NCBI GenBank assembly: GCA_947447465.1
Contig: CANFKE010000001.1
Location: forward strand, 62,001-126,000
DNA length: 64,000 nt
DNA from: Chitinophagaceae bacterium
GTDB lineage: Bacteria > Bacteroidota > Bacteroidia > Chitinophagales > Chitinophagaceae
Direction: 5' to 3'
The position numbers and the translations under genes are program-made. The notes under the pieces were generated by a model. It made no database searches, was not told the origin of the DNA, and saw only the letters and a list, made by a program, of their open reading frames with translations. Within the stretch, counting starts at the first letter, position 1, and every line of letters begins with the position of its first letter. Below are positions 34,718-43,689 of the stretch, one piece after another.

Positions 34718-36237
34718 GTCAGTTGCCTGAATCAGTAAAAGAAATGCACAAGGTGCTGCAGAAACAGATATCCAAGTATCTACCCGAAAAATACTGGTCA
34801 GATGCAGAGATGCAGGTGTTTTTTTCTATGATCAGCGGATACTATACTACAGTTGAGCGCGACAAAAAGGTCACTGAACATGCATTTGCCATTAGTGAAA
34901 AGGAGTATCAGACCGTTGTTGCTGATATAACCAGAAAGAACACCATTTTGCATGATGCGATGCTCAAGCTCAAAGAAGCCATCGCAACATTGCAGCCTGA
35001 AGCGGCATCCGCATTCGATGCAACAGGTGATGATCTCTCCGCGGTCATCAACTACCTTATGGACCTCATCCTTAAGTCAAAAGAACTGGAGCAGCAACTC
35101 ATCAAAGCGAAAGATCTTGCTGAAACTGCATCCAGCGCCAAGAGCGATTTTTTATCTGTAATGAGCCATGAGATACGTACTCCGCTCAATGCGATCATTG
35201 GTTACATACATCTGCTTAAACAAGAAGACCCGCTGCCTTCTCAAGCCAACTATCTAAACATTCTTTCTGTATCAGCCAGAAATCTCATGAGTCTTATCAA
35301 TGATGTGCTGGACTTTGGTAAGATAGAAGAAGGAAAGATACTGTTTGCGGAAAGTGATCTCGATCTGAGAAAATTGGTCAAGGATGTTCAGTTGGCCAAC
35401 AAGATAAGAGCCGACGAAAATGGTAACGTCATCAAGGTAATGATGGACGAAGATGTTCCTCGTTATGTAAAAGGAGACATTACCAGGATCACCCAGATAT
35501 TGAATAATCTCGTTTCCAATGCAATTAAGTTTACCAAAAATGGTCGCGTGACCATTGAATTGCAGCTTAAGTCGAAAAGAGAAAAATATGCAGAGATACA
35601 GTTTCTGATAAAAGACACAGGTATTGGTATCAGTAAAGAAAACCAGAAGCTGATCTTTGAAAGATTCACACAAGCGCATAGCTACATCACCAGAGAATAT
35701 GGTGGTTCGGGTCTGGGTCTTACTATCATCAAAAAATTACTTAATCTGCTGGATAGCGAAATTCATGTAGAGAGTGTTCCTGGTCAGGGTTCCGAGTTTT
35801 CATTCACATTATTGTTCAAGGAGAGCGATGTAGTGGCAGATGAGGTGCCTGATGGTATCATTATCGGAGACGAGTTAAAAGGAAAGAAGATCTTGCTTGT
35901 TGAGGACGTAGAATTCAATGCATTGCTGGCTCGTAGAATGTTGCAGCGTTGGGAGGCTGATGTTACCCACGTAGTGAACGGGCTTTTAGCTGTTGAGGCT
36001 ACTAAGGCAAATGATTTCGACATGATATTGATGGATGTGCAAATGCCTGTAATGGATGGTATAACTGCCAGCACCGAGATCAGGAAGTTCAATAAAGATG
36101 TCGTTATCATTGCTCTTACGGCTTCTACTTCCCCCGCTATGCAGGAAAAGTTCAATCTCATAGGCATAAGTGGATTTGTATATAAGCCGATCGATGCCGA
36201 TCTGCTCTACAAAACGTTGGTAAGGTTAAGTAGATAG
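34714..36237 (+). CDS. Soluble hybrid histidine kinase (HisKA-HATPase-receiver)
   Basis: A 507-residue cytoplasmic kinase. The N-terminal 140 residues are helical and coiled-coil with no recognised sensor domain and no membrane segment. HisKA contains SHEIRTPLNAIIGY with phospho-acceptor His152. The ATPase has the N box NNLVSNAIKF (264-273), G1 DTGIG (301-305) and G2 GGSGLGL (330-336). The C-terminal receiver has acidic Glu397-Asp398 (LLVEDVE), phospho-Asp441 (LMDVQMPVMDG) and Lys491. I start at 34714, where the ATG overlaps the FIST stop; a longer frame from 34666 begins with TTG inside the FIST gene and is unlikely. The receiver presumably passes phosphate to the HPt gene upstream. Confidence 0.93.
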   Translation: MSQLPESVKEMHKVLQKQISKYLPEKYWSDAEMQVFFSMISGYYTTVERDKKVTEHAFAISEKEYQTVVADITRKNTILHDAMLKLKEAIATLQPEAASAFDATGDDLSAVINYLMDLILKSKELEQQLIKAKDLAETASSAKSDFLSVMSHEIRTPLNAIIGYIHLLKQEDPLPSQANYLNILSVSARNLMSLINDVLDFGKIEEGKILFAESDLDLRKLVKDVQLANKIRADENGNVIKVMMDEDVPRYVKGDITRITQILNNLVSNAIKFTKNGRVTIELQLKSKREKYAEIQFLIKDTGIGISKENQKLIFERFTQAHSYITREYGGSGLGLTIIKKLLNLLDSEIHVESVPGQGSEFSFTLLFKESDVVADEVPDGIIIGDELKGKKILLVEDVEFNALLARRMLQRWEADVTHVVNGLLAVEATKANDFDMILMDVQMPVMDGITASTEIRKFNKDVVIIALTASTSPAMQEKFNLIGISGFVYKPIDADLLYKTLVRLSR

Positions 36238-36344
36238 TGATATAATCACCATTTTTAGTACAGTGCACAAATTAGATCACTTCTATATGTTGTGCTTTTT
36301 CAAATGCATTTATGCCAATAACACATTTTTATTGGTCAATATTG

Positions 36345-36375
36345 TTGATTTGTTTGTACTCAGTTTCTATCTTTA
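36345..36375 (+). promoter_or_regulatory. Promoter of the small membrane protein gene at 36391
   Basis: TTG (36345-36347), 20-base spacer, TATCTTTA (36368-36375): a good Bacteroidota promoter with one change in the -7 element. The leader is about 10-15 bases and supports the first ATG at 36391. Confidence 0.55.
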
Positions 36376-36390
36376 ACAAAAAAGCAAACA

Positions 36391-36717
36391 ATGAATCAAC
36401 TATTATTATTCTCAATGAGTGATCAATTACAGCATTGGAAGGGTACTTTACTCGTTTTTGGGGTAGGTCTGGTGGTTGGTCTGATATGTGGCTTGCTCAT
36501 GAAGTGGAGAAGCCTGGGCGTTTTGTTCTCTATGATATTGGGTATGGTTGGTGCTTGGTTATACCACACTTTCCTTACAGGTTACTATACGTTCTCTCAG
36601 AAGCATGTTACTAATGAGATACTCTATTCTGTAATTGGTGCATTCGTACTGACCGTGGTCATAAACCTCATATTCGGTTCAAATAGAGGTAAAGACAGAA
36701 CATTCTGGAGAGCATAA
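36391..36717 (+). CDS. Small membrane protein, possibly of the GlsB/YeaQ stress family
   Basis: A 108-residue protein with three hydrophobic helices: about 17-35, 40-60 and 76-95. The glycine-rich first and second helices (VVGLICGLLM, LGMVGAWLYH) and the third (YSVIGAFVLTVVINLIFG) resemble the transglycosylase-associated/GlsB-YeaQ-YmgE family of stress-induced inner-membrane proteins. The central loop is longer than usual, so the assignment is tentative. It is monocistronic, with its own promoter and a strong terminator. Confidence 0.65.
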   Translation: MNQLLLFSMSDQLQHWKGTLLVFGVGLVVGLICGLLMKWRSLGVLFSMILGMVGAWLYHTFLTGYYTFSQKHVTNEILYSVIGAFVLTVVINLIFGSNRGKDRTFWRA

Positions 36718-36740
36718 TTAATATCACATCTTATTACCAG

Positions 36741-36766
36741 AGAGCCGCCAACAGGCGGCTCTTTTT
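36741..36766 (+). terminator. Terminator after the 36391 gene
   Basis: A perfect nine-base stem AGAGCCGCC / GGCGGCTCT with loop AACA and a run of T. It could also act on the converging gene whose stop is at 36785. Confidence 0.9.
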
Positions 36767-36784
36767 ATGTCTTATTATACACGT

Positions 36785-38089
36785 CTATTTTATTATGCCC
36801 TCTGCTTCAAACTGCTTTTCTACATCGCCAAATTTCCCCAGGTCTTTGAAAACTGTATCATGACTATTAAAATAGTCGGGAAATTCGTGAGCCAACCAGA
36901 ATGATCTGTCATATTTATAGGCGCCATATTGCCGCAGCCGAGGGAAAAACTGCTTTTGGTGTTCTTCGGCAACATATCGGGATATAGAGTCGCACCGCCA
37001 CTCAAAAATATCGCTTATCACATATATCTTATTGCCCCATCCTGCATTATAAAAATCGTCGGTATACTGCCTGCATAACTGTTTCAGGTACCACTTGTCA
37101 TTGATCATTTCATACTCGGCTACCAGCTCTGCATTATTAAACTCATAGAAATACTCCTTCTTCGGATAGATGAAATTGAGCTGGCTTTCTTGTGGATAAT
37201 AATAGCCGGGGTTTCTTGTCGATTTGCGTTGCACACGCGCAAAGGCAAGGCTTTTACGGTCTATGATCAGCTGCCCTGTTTCATATGCCTCGCTCCTGAA
37301 TGCCTGAGTAACTAAAGGGTCTTGCACACCATGCCGTTCACTTGAATAGGCTTTACATAGATAGTTGATCACATAATAATCGCCGGCATCATAGGTAGTA
37401 TCAAAGTTAAATGTATAAGAGTACAGCTTATTTGCGGCTATAGAACTCGTGGCGAGGTGGTAAACGGGGTTTTCCTGCATCAGGTCTGCTACATTATCTC
37501 TGGCTTCATTACTTGGGTTCACAAAAAACTGGCTACGCCTTGTCTGGCGGGCTGCATAAGATTCTGTTGCTGTTATTGACTTCCTGCCTTTTTCCAGCTT
37601 GAACATGACTATTGGCCTGGCTTCGATCAGGTTCACAAATGTGTTGTTTACCCGTTGATATTGCCTGTAAGACGAATAGGCAAAATAGCTGCTGCTTTCA
37701 TAATTATCAGGAATGGCAGCTACGGCCCTATGTACTATATCCTCAGCCGATTCTCCGACGATCTCTGCTTCTTTCAATGCATATGCGCCTACTTCAAGAT
37801 ATACATTTTCTGTGCTGTCAAATGTTCGGGTATGGTGCAATGTTGTTTTGTATCCCACCACAGAAACCTTGAATGTCATTTGTTTCAGGTCGGCAGGTAC
37901 GGATAGTATAAACGAACCTAAGTCATCGCCGAGTACCGTAGTATTAGTCTCATCAAGAGTAATAACAGCAAAAGGTATGGCCGATGAGTCTCGGGTATTG
38001 ATCAGCTTGCCCCTGAAAATTGACTGTGCAAGTGAACTGATACTACAGAGAATAGAACAACATGATAGGAGCAATAGGCGTGTTTTCAT
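36785..38089 (-). CDS. Exported CarboxypepD_reg-like protein
   Basis: A 434-residue protein with a signal peptide (about 1-22, ends SLAQ). Residues 25-105 form a carboxypeptidase-regulatory-like/transthyretin-type beta sandwich (FRGKLINTRDSSAIPFAVITL ... VVGYKTTLH). This is the domain found at the N-terminus of TonB-dependent receptors and in free-standing envelope proteins. The remaining 320 residues, from GESAEDIVHRAVAAIPDNY on, are a conserved Bacteroidota extension of unknown function found in DUF5686-like proteins; I see no catalytic motif. It is probably periplasmic or outer-membrane associated. It is monocistronic, divergent from a GT8 gene. Confidence 0.78.
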   Translation of the reverse strand: MKTRLLLLSCCSILCSISSLAQSIFRGKLINTRDSSAIPFAVITLDETNTTVLGDDLGSFILSVPADLKQMTFKVSVVGYKTTLHHTRTFDSTENVYLEVGAYALKEAEIVGESAEDIVHRAVAAIPDNYESSSYFAYSSYRQYQRVNNTFVNLIEARPIVMFKLEKGRKSITATESYAARQTRRSQFFVNPSNEARDNVADLMQENPVYHLATSSIAANKLYSYTFNFDTTYDAGDYYVINYLCKAYSSERHGVQDPLVTQAFRSEAYETGQLIIDRKSLAFARVQRKSTRNPGYYYPQESQLNFIYPKKEYFYEFNNAELVAEYEMINDKWYLKQLCRQYTDDFYNAGWGNKIYVISDIFEWRCDSISRYVAEEHQKQFFPRLRQYGAYKYDRSFWLAHEFPDYFNSHDTVFKDLGKFGDVEKQFEAEGIIK

Positions 38090-38119
38090 GACTCATATAT
38101 TTTAAGCTCACTTCTAATC

Positions 38120-38150
38120 CAAATTTACTCATTAATTACTGCCTTTACAA
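38120..38150 (-). promoter_or_regulatory. Promoter of the CarboxypepD_reg-like gene
   Basis: Minus strand TTG (38150-38148), 20-base spacer, TAAATTTG (38127-38120). The element ends 30 bases before the start codon. Confidence 0.6.
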
Positions 38151-38170
38151 TAGAATAAAAGGGTTAATTT

Positions 38171-38178
38171 TATTTTTG
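38171..38178 (+). promoter_or_regulatory. -7 element for the GT8 gene
   Basis: TATTTTTG, 38 bases before the GT8 start. A transcript from here would begin at or just before a short leader frame at 38185. Confidence 0.45.
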
Positions 38179-38184
38179 CAACAC

Positions 38185-38220
38185 ATGAATAAGGGCTATA
38201 AAAAATCACGGGTCAGATGA
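38185..38220 (+). CDS. Possible 11-residue leader peptide upstream of the GT8 gene
   Basis: ATG at 38185 opens MNKGYKKSRVR and stops at TGA 38218-38220, which overlaps the GT8 ATG (ATGA). The -7 element ends seven bases upstream, so translation could begin at the very 5' end of the mRNA and deliver ribosomes to the GT8 start. The frame is tiny and may be chance. Confidence 0.3.
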   Translation: MNKGYKKSRVR

Positions 38221-39098
38221 CAAGCACAAGAACTATTACATTGGTAGTGGTTAGTGACGATCATTACATGATATTGCTGGCGGCCCTTATCAACTCAGTT
38301 GAAGCGCACCTTGCCCCGGATGTGAAAATAGATCTGTGGATAGTTGAAGATGAGGTGACTCAAGAGCATATAGATAAAATGCAGGCATCTGTGAATAGTA
38401 ACGTAACAACTATTCATTGGCAGAAACTGGTCGATGTGATTCCTTTGGGTTGGTCGTTACCTATTGATCATAGCAGTTACCCGCTCAATATTTACATGAG
38501 GTTGTTCATCCCTTACTTCATGCCTGAAGGTGTGAAAAAAGTGCTCTATCTCGATGCCGATATGATAGTACAGAGGGATATTTCTTTGCTTTGGAACGAG
38601 GATATTTCACAATACACTATAGGCGCAGTTCTCGATCCTCGGCTGAAAACGTTCGACAACCACTGGGGTGGAATAAAGAACTACAAACAACTGGGTTTTA
38701 AAGGTGATACACCTTATTTCAATACGGGTCTGTTATTGATAAATGTTGACCGTTGGCGGGCCGACGATGTTTCCGAAAAGATTTTGGCAGTCATCAATAG
38801 CAATAAGAATTATGCCAATTACCCCGACCAATATGGGATGAACATTGTCTTACACGATCAGTGGTTGCAATTGGATAAGCGCTGGAACAATTTTGTTACA
38901 GAGCCATTCAGCGATCCCTATATCATTCACTACGTTGAGCGAAAACCCATCTACACGACATTTAAGAATGGAGAACAATATAAGCAGCTCTTCTATAAGT
39001 ATCTCAACAATACCGCTTGGAAGGGTACTGAACCCATTAGCGAGTCGCGCAGGTACATGAAGAAGTTAAAGAACATATTGGCAAAGTTTAAGAAATAA
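38217..39098 (+). CDS. Family 8 glycosyltransferase
   Basis: A 293-residue GT-A enzyme of the LPS galactosyl/glucosyl-transferase type. The first strand is TITLVVVSDDHYMILLAALINSV (about 6-28). The metal-binding DxD is in VLYLDADMIVQRDI (Asp113-Ala-Asp115). PYFNTGLLLINVDRWR (about 162-177) and YPDQYGMNIVL follow, then IIHYVERKPI, matching the family's C-terminal H-x-x-G/E-x-x-K/P region. It is likely cytoplasmic, adding a hexose to lipid A core or another glycan; the acceptor is unknown. It stands alone between a divergent and a convergent gene. Confidence 0.92.
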   Translation: MTSTRTITLVVVSDDHYMILLAALINSVEAHLAPDVKIDLWIVEDEVTQEHIDKMQASVNSNVTTIHWQKLVDVIPLGWSLPIDHSSYPLNIYMRLFIPYFMPEGVKKVLYLDADMIVQRDISLLWNEDISQYTIGAVLDPRLKTFDNHWGGIKNYKQLGFKGDTPYFNTGLLLINVDRWRADDVSEKILAVINSNKNYANYPDQYGMNIVLHDQWLQLDKRWNNFVTEPFSDPYIIHYVERKPIYTTFKNGEQYKQLFYKYLNNTAWKGTEPISESRRYMKKLKNILAKFKK

Positions 39099-39149
39099 TA
39101 CCGGCGCCCATAGCATTGATATTAGCGGCACTAACAGTATTAAAAATAC

Positions 39150-39179
39150 AAAACGGGTCTCATCACTGAGACCCGTTTT
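39150..39179. terminator. Bidirectional terminator between GT8 and the LruC gene
   Basis: A perfect 13-base stem AAAACGGGTCTCA / TGAGACCCGTTTT with loop TCAC and A/T-rich flanks on both sides. It serves both convergent genes. Confidence 0.95.
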
Positions 39180-39198
39180 TGTGTATTGTAAAATATGC

Positions 39199-41346
39199 TT
39201 ATTGATAGATATTAGTTGTGTTGCGGTAGTCTGCGGCTGTATTGCTATACCAGTCGGTGAAAGTAGTGCCTCCTGACGCACCCCATGCACCGAAGTGAAG
39301 GTATGCAGTAGTAATGTCTTTCAATTCAACAGGATACTTAAATGGTGCTACAGGAATGTCAATAGCCCATGGCAGACCGGTCTTTGTCAGGTAGTAACGG
39401 CCACTTGCAGTAACAGTACTGTCATCGGCAGTGCCAAAGTAGCTGATACTGGCCAGATCGGTTGGTGCATGAGCAGAAAGGTGCGTCTCACGTCCGCGAC
39501 CATAATTGTATATGAACGGATTGTAAGCGCTCAGTCCGAAAGTGCTGATATTGGGTCCGTTGGTTACATTAAAGCTTACTGTATAGCTCTTGGCTGGAGA
39601 TGTTGTAGCTCCCGGAACAGTATTCCAGTTGGCCATTTCATCACGCATATTACTGAACAAGATCACTACTGCTTTAGATTGTCCTGCTTCAAGAGTACCA
39701 CCGGTCACATTACTTACTTTACTTGCATCAACAGGGAATTGTACACCAAATCCATTACTGAGGCTACCACCGGTAGCAACAAGAGAATAGTTGCCGATCA
39801 CTTTTACCACCACATTGCTGGAATTAGTGACCACCTGATAGCGATAACCCATAACTACGTCATTAAGGTCAAAGTCGCCTTTTGCAGGCCAGTTATCTTC
39901 AAAGGCTACTGTTCCACCGCTTGCGGCGGTAGGGTAATAGCTGTTGTATGCCTTGGTCGCATCTGTAGGATATTCATCTGTAGCATCAGGTACGCCATCT
40001 CCGTCAGTGTCTGTTACCACCGGTGAGCCGTTTCCTTCGCTGTTACAGCCCGATGTAGCAATATATACGCTGCAACCATTAGCAGCACCACCAGATAGGT
40101 ATGATGCACCTACTGTTGTAGAAGAGCATATCTGTAATGGGCCATTGGCAGATGCGCCGCTGTTGAAGATAGTGGTAGAACCTGTTATCTTGATCAGTGA
40201 AGTGCTGCCCGATGCTTTAACTGCCGCGTTGTTGATGAAGTTGGTCGTCTTCAGCATAGCACCGTTATAAAGATCCAGTTCAGTACCGCTATTGATAGTG
40301 CTGGTGCCTGCAACTTTGATCAGGTTGTAGTTCTTAACTACAGAGCTTTGGTTGTAGTTGCCGTTTACGGTAAGGCTGCAATTGTTCACAAAAGCCGCTG
40401 CGCCGCTATTTTGCTGGAAATTGCCGGTTACAATCAATGTGCCATTATTGGTAGAGCCGGTTGGCGAACCGTTGTTGAAACTACCATTAACGGTCATTGT
40501 TCCATTGTTGACAAATGTCTGTGCATTGCTGTTTAGGTTAAAGTCACCTGTGCTGGTAAATGTACCGTTGTTGGTAAATGAACCGTTGAGTGGAAATGAA
40601 GCAGTAAATGTACCGTAGTTGATGATGCTAGCCGCAGATGAATTGAAGTTGATATTCGACGCATTGGCCGAGCCGCCTGCTGTGATCAGCAATGTAGCAC
40701 CACCATTGAAGTTAAGATTCTGCAAGGTTACATTGGTACCGCAAACTCGGATAGTACCGCCATTTACGTTAGAGAAACCTACTGTAATGTTGCTGCCGGT
40801 AATGCAGATCACATTTCCTGTATTTACATTCAGGTTAGATGTGCTGGTAGTAATAGTACTGGTGCACCCGCTGCTGCAATCATCCAGAGTGGATACCTCA
40901 CGCTGTGCAGCTCTTGCACCTACGCTTGGATCTGTTGCGCCGAATGACAGTGTAATGGCACCGCCAACAGCTACTTTTTTAATGATCATAGACTTGTCGG
41001 GCGATGTCTTTACTACATACACCTCATTGATGGTCTTGGCCAGATAAAGATTGGTCATAAAGCCAACAGAGGTATTGGCTGAACCTTTTGCGAGCAATGA
41101 TCCGCCATTGAATGGGTCTCCGTCATAAACAGAAATAGTATGATTGGCAGTAGAAAAACGATCATCAGTAATGTTTGCAGTAAATGGTACAGTACGTGAA
41201 CTTTCCCAATTAAAGCCTGTAGGAACAGTGATGTCATTTACACTGTTATAGACTTTTGTTCCGCCTGTCTGGTTGTTGTCGGTCTTCTTACAAGAAGGGA
41301 TGGTGATGGCGCAGAGTAATGCTGCTAATAGTAACTTTTGTTTCAT
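39199..41346 (-). CDS. LruC-domain lipoprotein with repetitive adhesin-like middle
   Basis: A 715-residue exported protein. The signal peptide ends in a lipobox IPSC with Cys19 as the likely lipidated residue. Residues 150-400 are low-complexity beta-rich sequence full of N-N-G-T, V-N-G-x-F/Y-N and G-N-F/Y units, suggesting a parallel beta-helix. A thrombospondin-type-3-like calcium loop TDTDGDGVPDATDEYP lies at about 440-455, directly before the LruC domain, which begins with the VAFEDNWPAKGDFDLNDVVMGY motif and runs to the C-terminus. LruC proteins are known from leptospires, Bacteroidota and vibrios as surface or outer-membrane-associated proteins; the molecular role is not established. 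It is monocistronic. Confidence 0.9.
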   Translation of the reverse strand: MKQKLLLAALLCAITIPSCKKTDNNQTGGTKVYNSVNDITVPTGFNWESSRTVPFTANITDDRFSTANHTISVYDGDPFNGGSLLAKGSANTSVGFMTNLYLAKTINEVYVVKTSPDKSMIIKKVAVGGAITLSFGATDPSVGARAAQREVSTLDDCSSGCTSTITTSTSNLNVNTGNVICITGSNITVGFSNVNGGTIRVCGTNVTLQNLNFNGGATLLITAGGSANASNINFNSSAASIINYGTFTASFPLNGSFTNNGTFTSTGDFNLNSNAQTFVNNGTMTVNGSFNNGSPTGSTNNGTLIVTGNFQQNSGAAAFVNNCSLTVNGNYNQSSVVKNYNLIKVAGTSTINSGTELDLYNGAMLKTTNFINNAAVKASGSTSLIKITGSTTIFNSGASANGPLQICSSTTVGASYLSGGAANGCSVYIATSGCNSEGNGSPVVTDTDGDGVPDATDEYPTDATKAYNSYYPTAASGGTVAFEDNWPAKGDFDLNDVVMGYRYQVVTNSSNVVVKVIGNYSLVATGGSLSNGFGVQFPVDASKVSNVTGGTLEAGQSKAVVILFSNMRDEMANWNTVPGATTSPAKSYTVSFNVTNGPNISTFGLSAYNPFIYNYGRGRETHLSAHAPTDLASISYFGTADDSTVTASGRYYLTKTGLPWAIDIPVAPFKYPVELKDITTAYLHFGAWGASGGTTFTDWYSNTAADYRNTTNIYQ

Positions 41347-41386
41347 GTATGTGTATTTATAAACAGACTTGGTTAAAGTCAGACAG

Positions 41387-41394
41387 CAAAAATA
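41387..41394 (-). promoter_or_regulatory. -7 element for the LruC gene
   Basis: TATTTTTG on the minus strand, 40 bases before the start codon. There is no clear -33 half. Confidence 0.4.
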
Positions 41395-41591
41395 GAAAAC
41401 TACTAAAATTAGCGTGTTATTTAAGTCCTAACAAGAAGTAATGTATTTGTTAATGAGATTGCCTGAAAGCTAAGCGGCTAAAGGGTCTGATAAGATATCA
41501 CTTATTATTTTTTTAGACAAAAGGTGTTGACTGTCAGCATTTTAGAAGGGGTTTATCTTTGACAAGAAGTCTCACTGCTGTTTGCAAATAG

Positions 41592-41617
41592 AAAAGCCAC
41601 CTATGAAGGTGGCTTTT
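41592..41617 (-). terminator. Terminator of acs
   Basis: A ten-base stem AAAAGCCACC / GGTGGCTTTT with a six-base loop, 21 bases past the acs stop on the minus strand. The rest of the 41347-41638 gap holds only the LruC promoter and no gene. Confidence 0.9.
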
Positions 41618-41638
41618 TATTGATCTGTCTGGTCTATG

Positions 41639-43552
41639 TTATATTTTTCCGTTCTTAATCTCGTCAACTACTCCGGGATCCAGCAGCGTAGAAGTGTCAC
41701 CCAGATTTTCTGTTTCTCCTTCCGCTATTTTACGCAGTATGCGACGCATGATTTTGCCACTCCTTGTTTTAGGCAACCCGGTCACAAACTGTATCTTGTC
41801 GGGTTTAGCAATGGCGCCTATTATTCTGGCTACTGTCTGCGCTATATCTTGTCGGGTCAGGTTTTCATCGCCATGTGTGCTACCATAGATCACATAAGCA
41901 TAGATGCCCTGACCTTTAATGTCATGTGGGTAGCCAACCACTGCACTCTCTATTACGCCGGCATGCATATTTATGGCGTTCTCCACTTCTGCTGTGCCTA
42001 TACGATGCCCGCTCACATTCAGTACATCATCTACACGGCCGGTTATTCTGTAAAATCCGTTCTCGTCTCTCATACAGCCATCTCCGGTAAAGTATAGTTC
42101 CGGATATGTGGCAAAGTAATTAGTGCGACAGCGCTCATGGTCGCCATATGTGGTGCGAATGATAGATGGCCAAGGGAACTTGATGCATAAATTGCCTGTC
42201 ACATTGTTGCCTTCTATTTCTTTGCCATTCTCATCTACCAGTATTGGTTGTATGCCCGGCAAAGGCAGCGTAGCAAAAGAAGGCTTTGACGGCGTTACTC
42301 CCGCAAGATTTGAGATCATGATACCACCCGTTTCTGTCTGCCACCACGTATCTACTACCGGGCAGTTGCCCTTACCTATATTTTCATTCAGCCAATGCCA
42401 TGCTTCTTCATTGATAGGTTCTCCCACCGATCCCAATACTTTAAGACTGCTCAGGTCGTGGCTATGCACAGGGCCCAGACCATAGCTCATAAGGCTGCGG
42501 ATAGCCGTAGGTGCCGTGTAAAGCACATTCACCTTGTACTTGTCAACAATGTCCCAGAATCTACCTGCATCGGGCCAGGTAGGTACACCCTCAAACAGAA
42601 CAGTTGTAGCGCCGGCGCACAATGGACCATAAGCTATGTAGCTGTGTCCGGTTATCCAGCCAATATCTGCGGTGCAGAAGTGGATGTCTCCGGGCGTGTA
42701 CTGAAATACATTCACGAAAGAATAGGTGGTATATACCATATAACCGGCACACGTATGTACTACCCCCTTAGGTTTGCCTGTAGAACCAGATGTATATAGA
42801 ATGAACAGCGGATCTTCAGCATCCATTTCTTCTGCAGGGCAGTCGGGGTTGCCCATGGTCTCTACTTTCTTTATTTCATCTTCCCACCACACATCACGGC
42901 CCTTTATCATACTCACCGGCATACGGGTGCGGGTAACCACAATTACTTTCTTTACAAACCTGCACTGCACCAGCGCATCGTCTATCACGCTTTTCAGAGG
43001 TATCTCTTTATTACCACGGTATGCACCGTCGCAGGTAATGATATATTCTGCTTGTGCATCCTGCAAGCGATCTGCGATGCTTTGAGCACTAAAACCTCCG
43101 AATATTACTGAATGTACAGCACCTATTCTGGCACATGCCAATACAGATACCGCAAGCTCTGGTACCATGCCCATATATATACATACACGGTCTCCTTTCT
43201 TCACTCCATTGTTCTTGAGCACGTTGGCAAACTGTATCACCTTGTGGTGCAGGTCGCGGTAAGTGAGAATACGATGATGTTCTTCGGGGTCATTAGACTC
43301 CCATATTATAGCCGGCTTATTGCCCATAGTTCCAAGATGGCGGTCAAGGCAATTTTCGGTAATATTCATTTTTCCTCCGCTGAACCATTTGATGTCCGGG
43401 TCTTTGAAATTCCAGTCCAGCACCTTATCCCAGCGCTTACGCCAGTAAAAAGAGCCTGCTACTTCTCCCCAAAATGCTTCAGGATCTTCTACACTCTTTT
43501 TGTAGGCTCTATCATACTGCTCTTTGGTCTTTATCTGAAACGGATACGACAT
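41639..43552 (-). CDS. acs: Acetyl-CoA synthetase (AMP-forming)
   Basis: A 637-residue adenylate-forming enzyme that makes acetyl-CoA from acetate, ATP and CoA in the cytoplasm. The N-terminal ACAS_N domain includes WFSGGKMNITENCLDRHL. The P-loop LYTSGSTGKPKGVVHT lies at about 258-273. WWQTETGG is the substrate-pocket motif, including the tryptophan that restricts the acyl chain to acetate size. The hinge/CoA region is GRVDDVLNVSGHR. Catalytic Lys600 in PKTRSGKIMRRIL is the residue acetylated by Pat-type enzymes in other bacteria. It is divergent from the InsA-like gene at 43690 and is the left border of the carboxylate-utilisation block. Confidence 0.97.
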   Translation of the reverse strand: MSYPFQIKTKEQYDRAYKKSVEDPEAFWGEVAGSFYWRKRWDKVLDWNFKDPDIKWFSGGKMNITENCLDRHLGTMGNKPAIIWESNDPEEHHRILTYRDLHHKVIQFANVLKNNGVKKGDRVCIYMGMVPELAVSVLACARIGAVHSVIFGGFSAQSIADRLQDAQAEYIITCDGAYRGNKEIPLKSVIDDALVQCRFVKKVIVVTRTRMPVSMIKGRDVWWEDEIKKVETMGNPDCPAEEMDAEDPLFILYTSGSTGKPKGVVHTCAGYMVYTTYSFVNVFQYTPGDIHFCTADIGWITGHSYIAYGPLCAGATTVLFEGVPTWPDAGRFWDIVDKYKVNVLYTAPTAIRSLMSYGLGPVHSHDLSSLKVLGSVGEPINEEAWHWLNENIGKGNCPVVDTWWQTETGGIMISNLAGVTPSKPSFATLPLPGIQPILVDENGKEIEGNNVTGNLCIKFPWPSIIRTTYGDHERCRTNYFATYPELYFTGDGCMRDENGFYRITGRVDDVLNVSGHRIGTAEVENAINMHAGVIESAVVGYPHDIKGQGIYAYVIYGSTHGDENLTRQDIAQTVARIIGAIAKPDKIQFVTGLPKTRSGKIMRRILRKIAEGETENLGDTSTLLDPGVVDEIKNGKI

Positions 43553-43678
43553 TAGTATTGGTTTTTTATTAGTTACAAAAGATGATTTCAGAGTACATAG
43601 TTATAAAATAATACGCTTTTCATAATATAATCTTTGGTAAATAGGTATAGTTATGCTCATTTGGTATAGGCTGCTGAT

Positions 43679-43686
43679 TATCTTTA
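43679..43686 (+). promoter_or_regulatory. -7 element immediately before the InsA-like gene
   Basis: TATCTTTA ends three bases before the ATG at 43690, again a leaderless arrangement. A TTG 15 bases upstream (43661-43663) is closer than the usual 19-20. Confidence 0.4.
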
Positions 43687-43689
43687 AGT

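Noticed and set aside
39295-40026. A 243-codon plus-strand frame inside the LruC gene
   Set aside because: It is antisense to a lipoprotein with signal peptide and recognisable LruC domain; the frame's translation is Cys/His-rich and unstructured.
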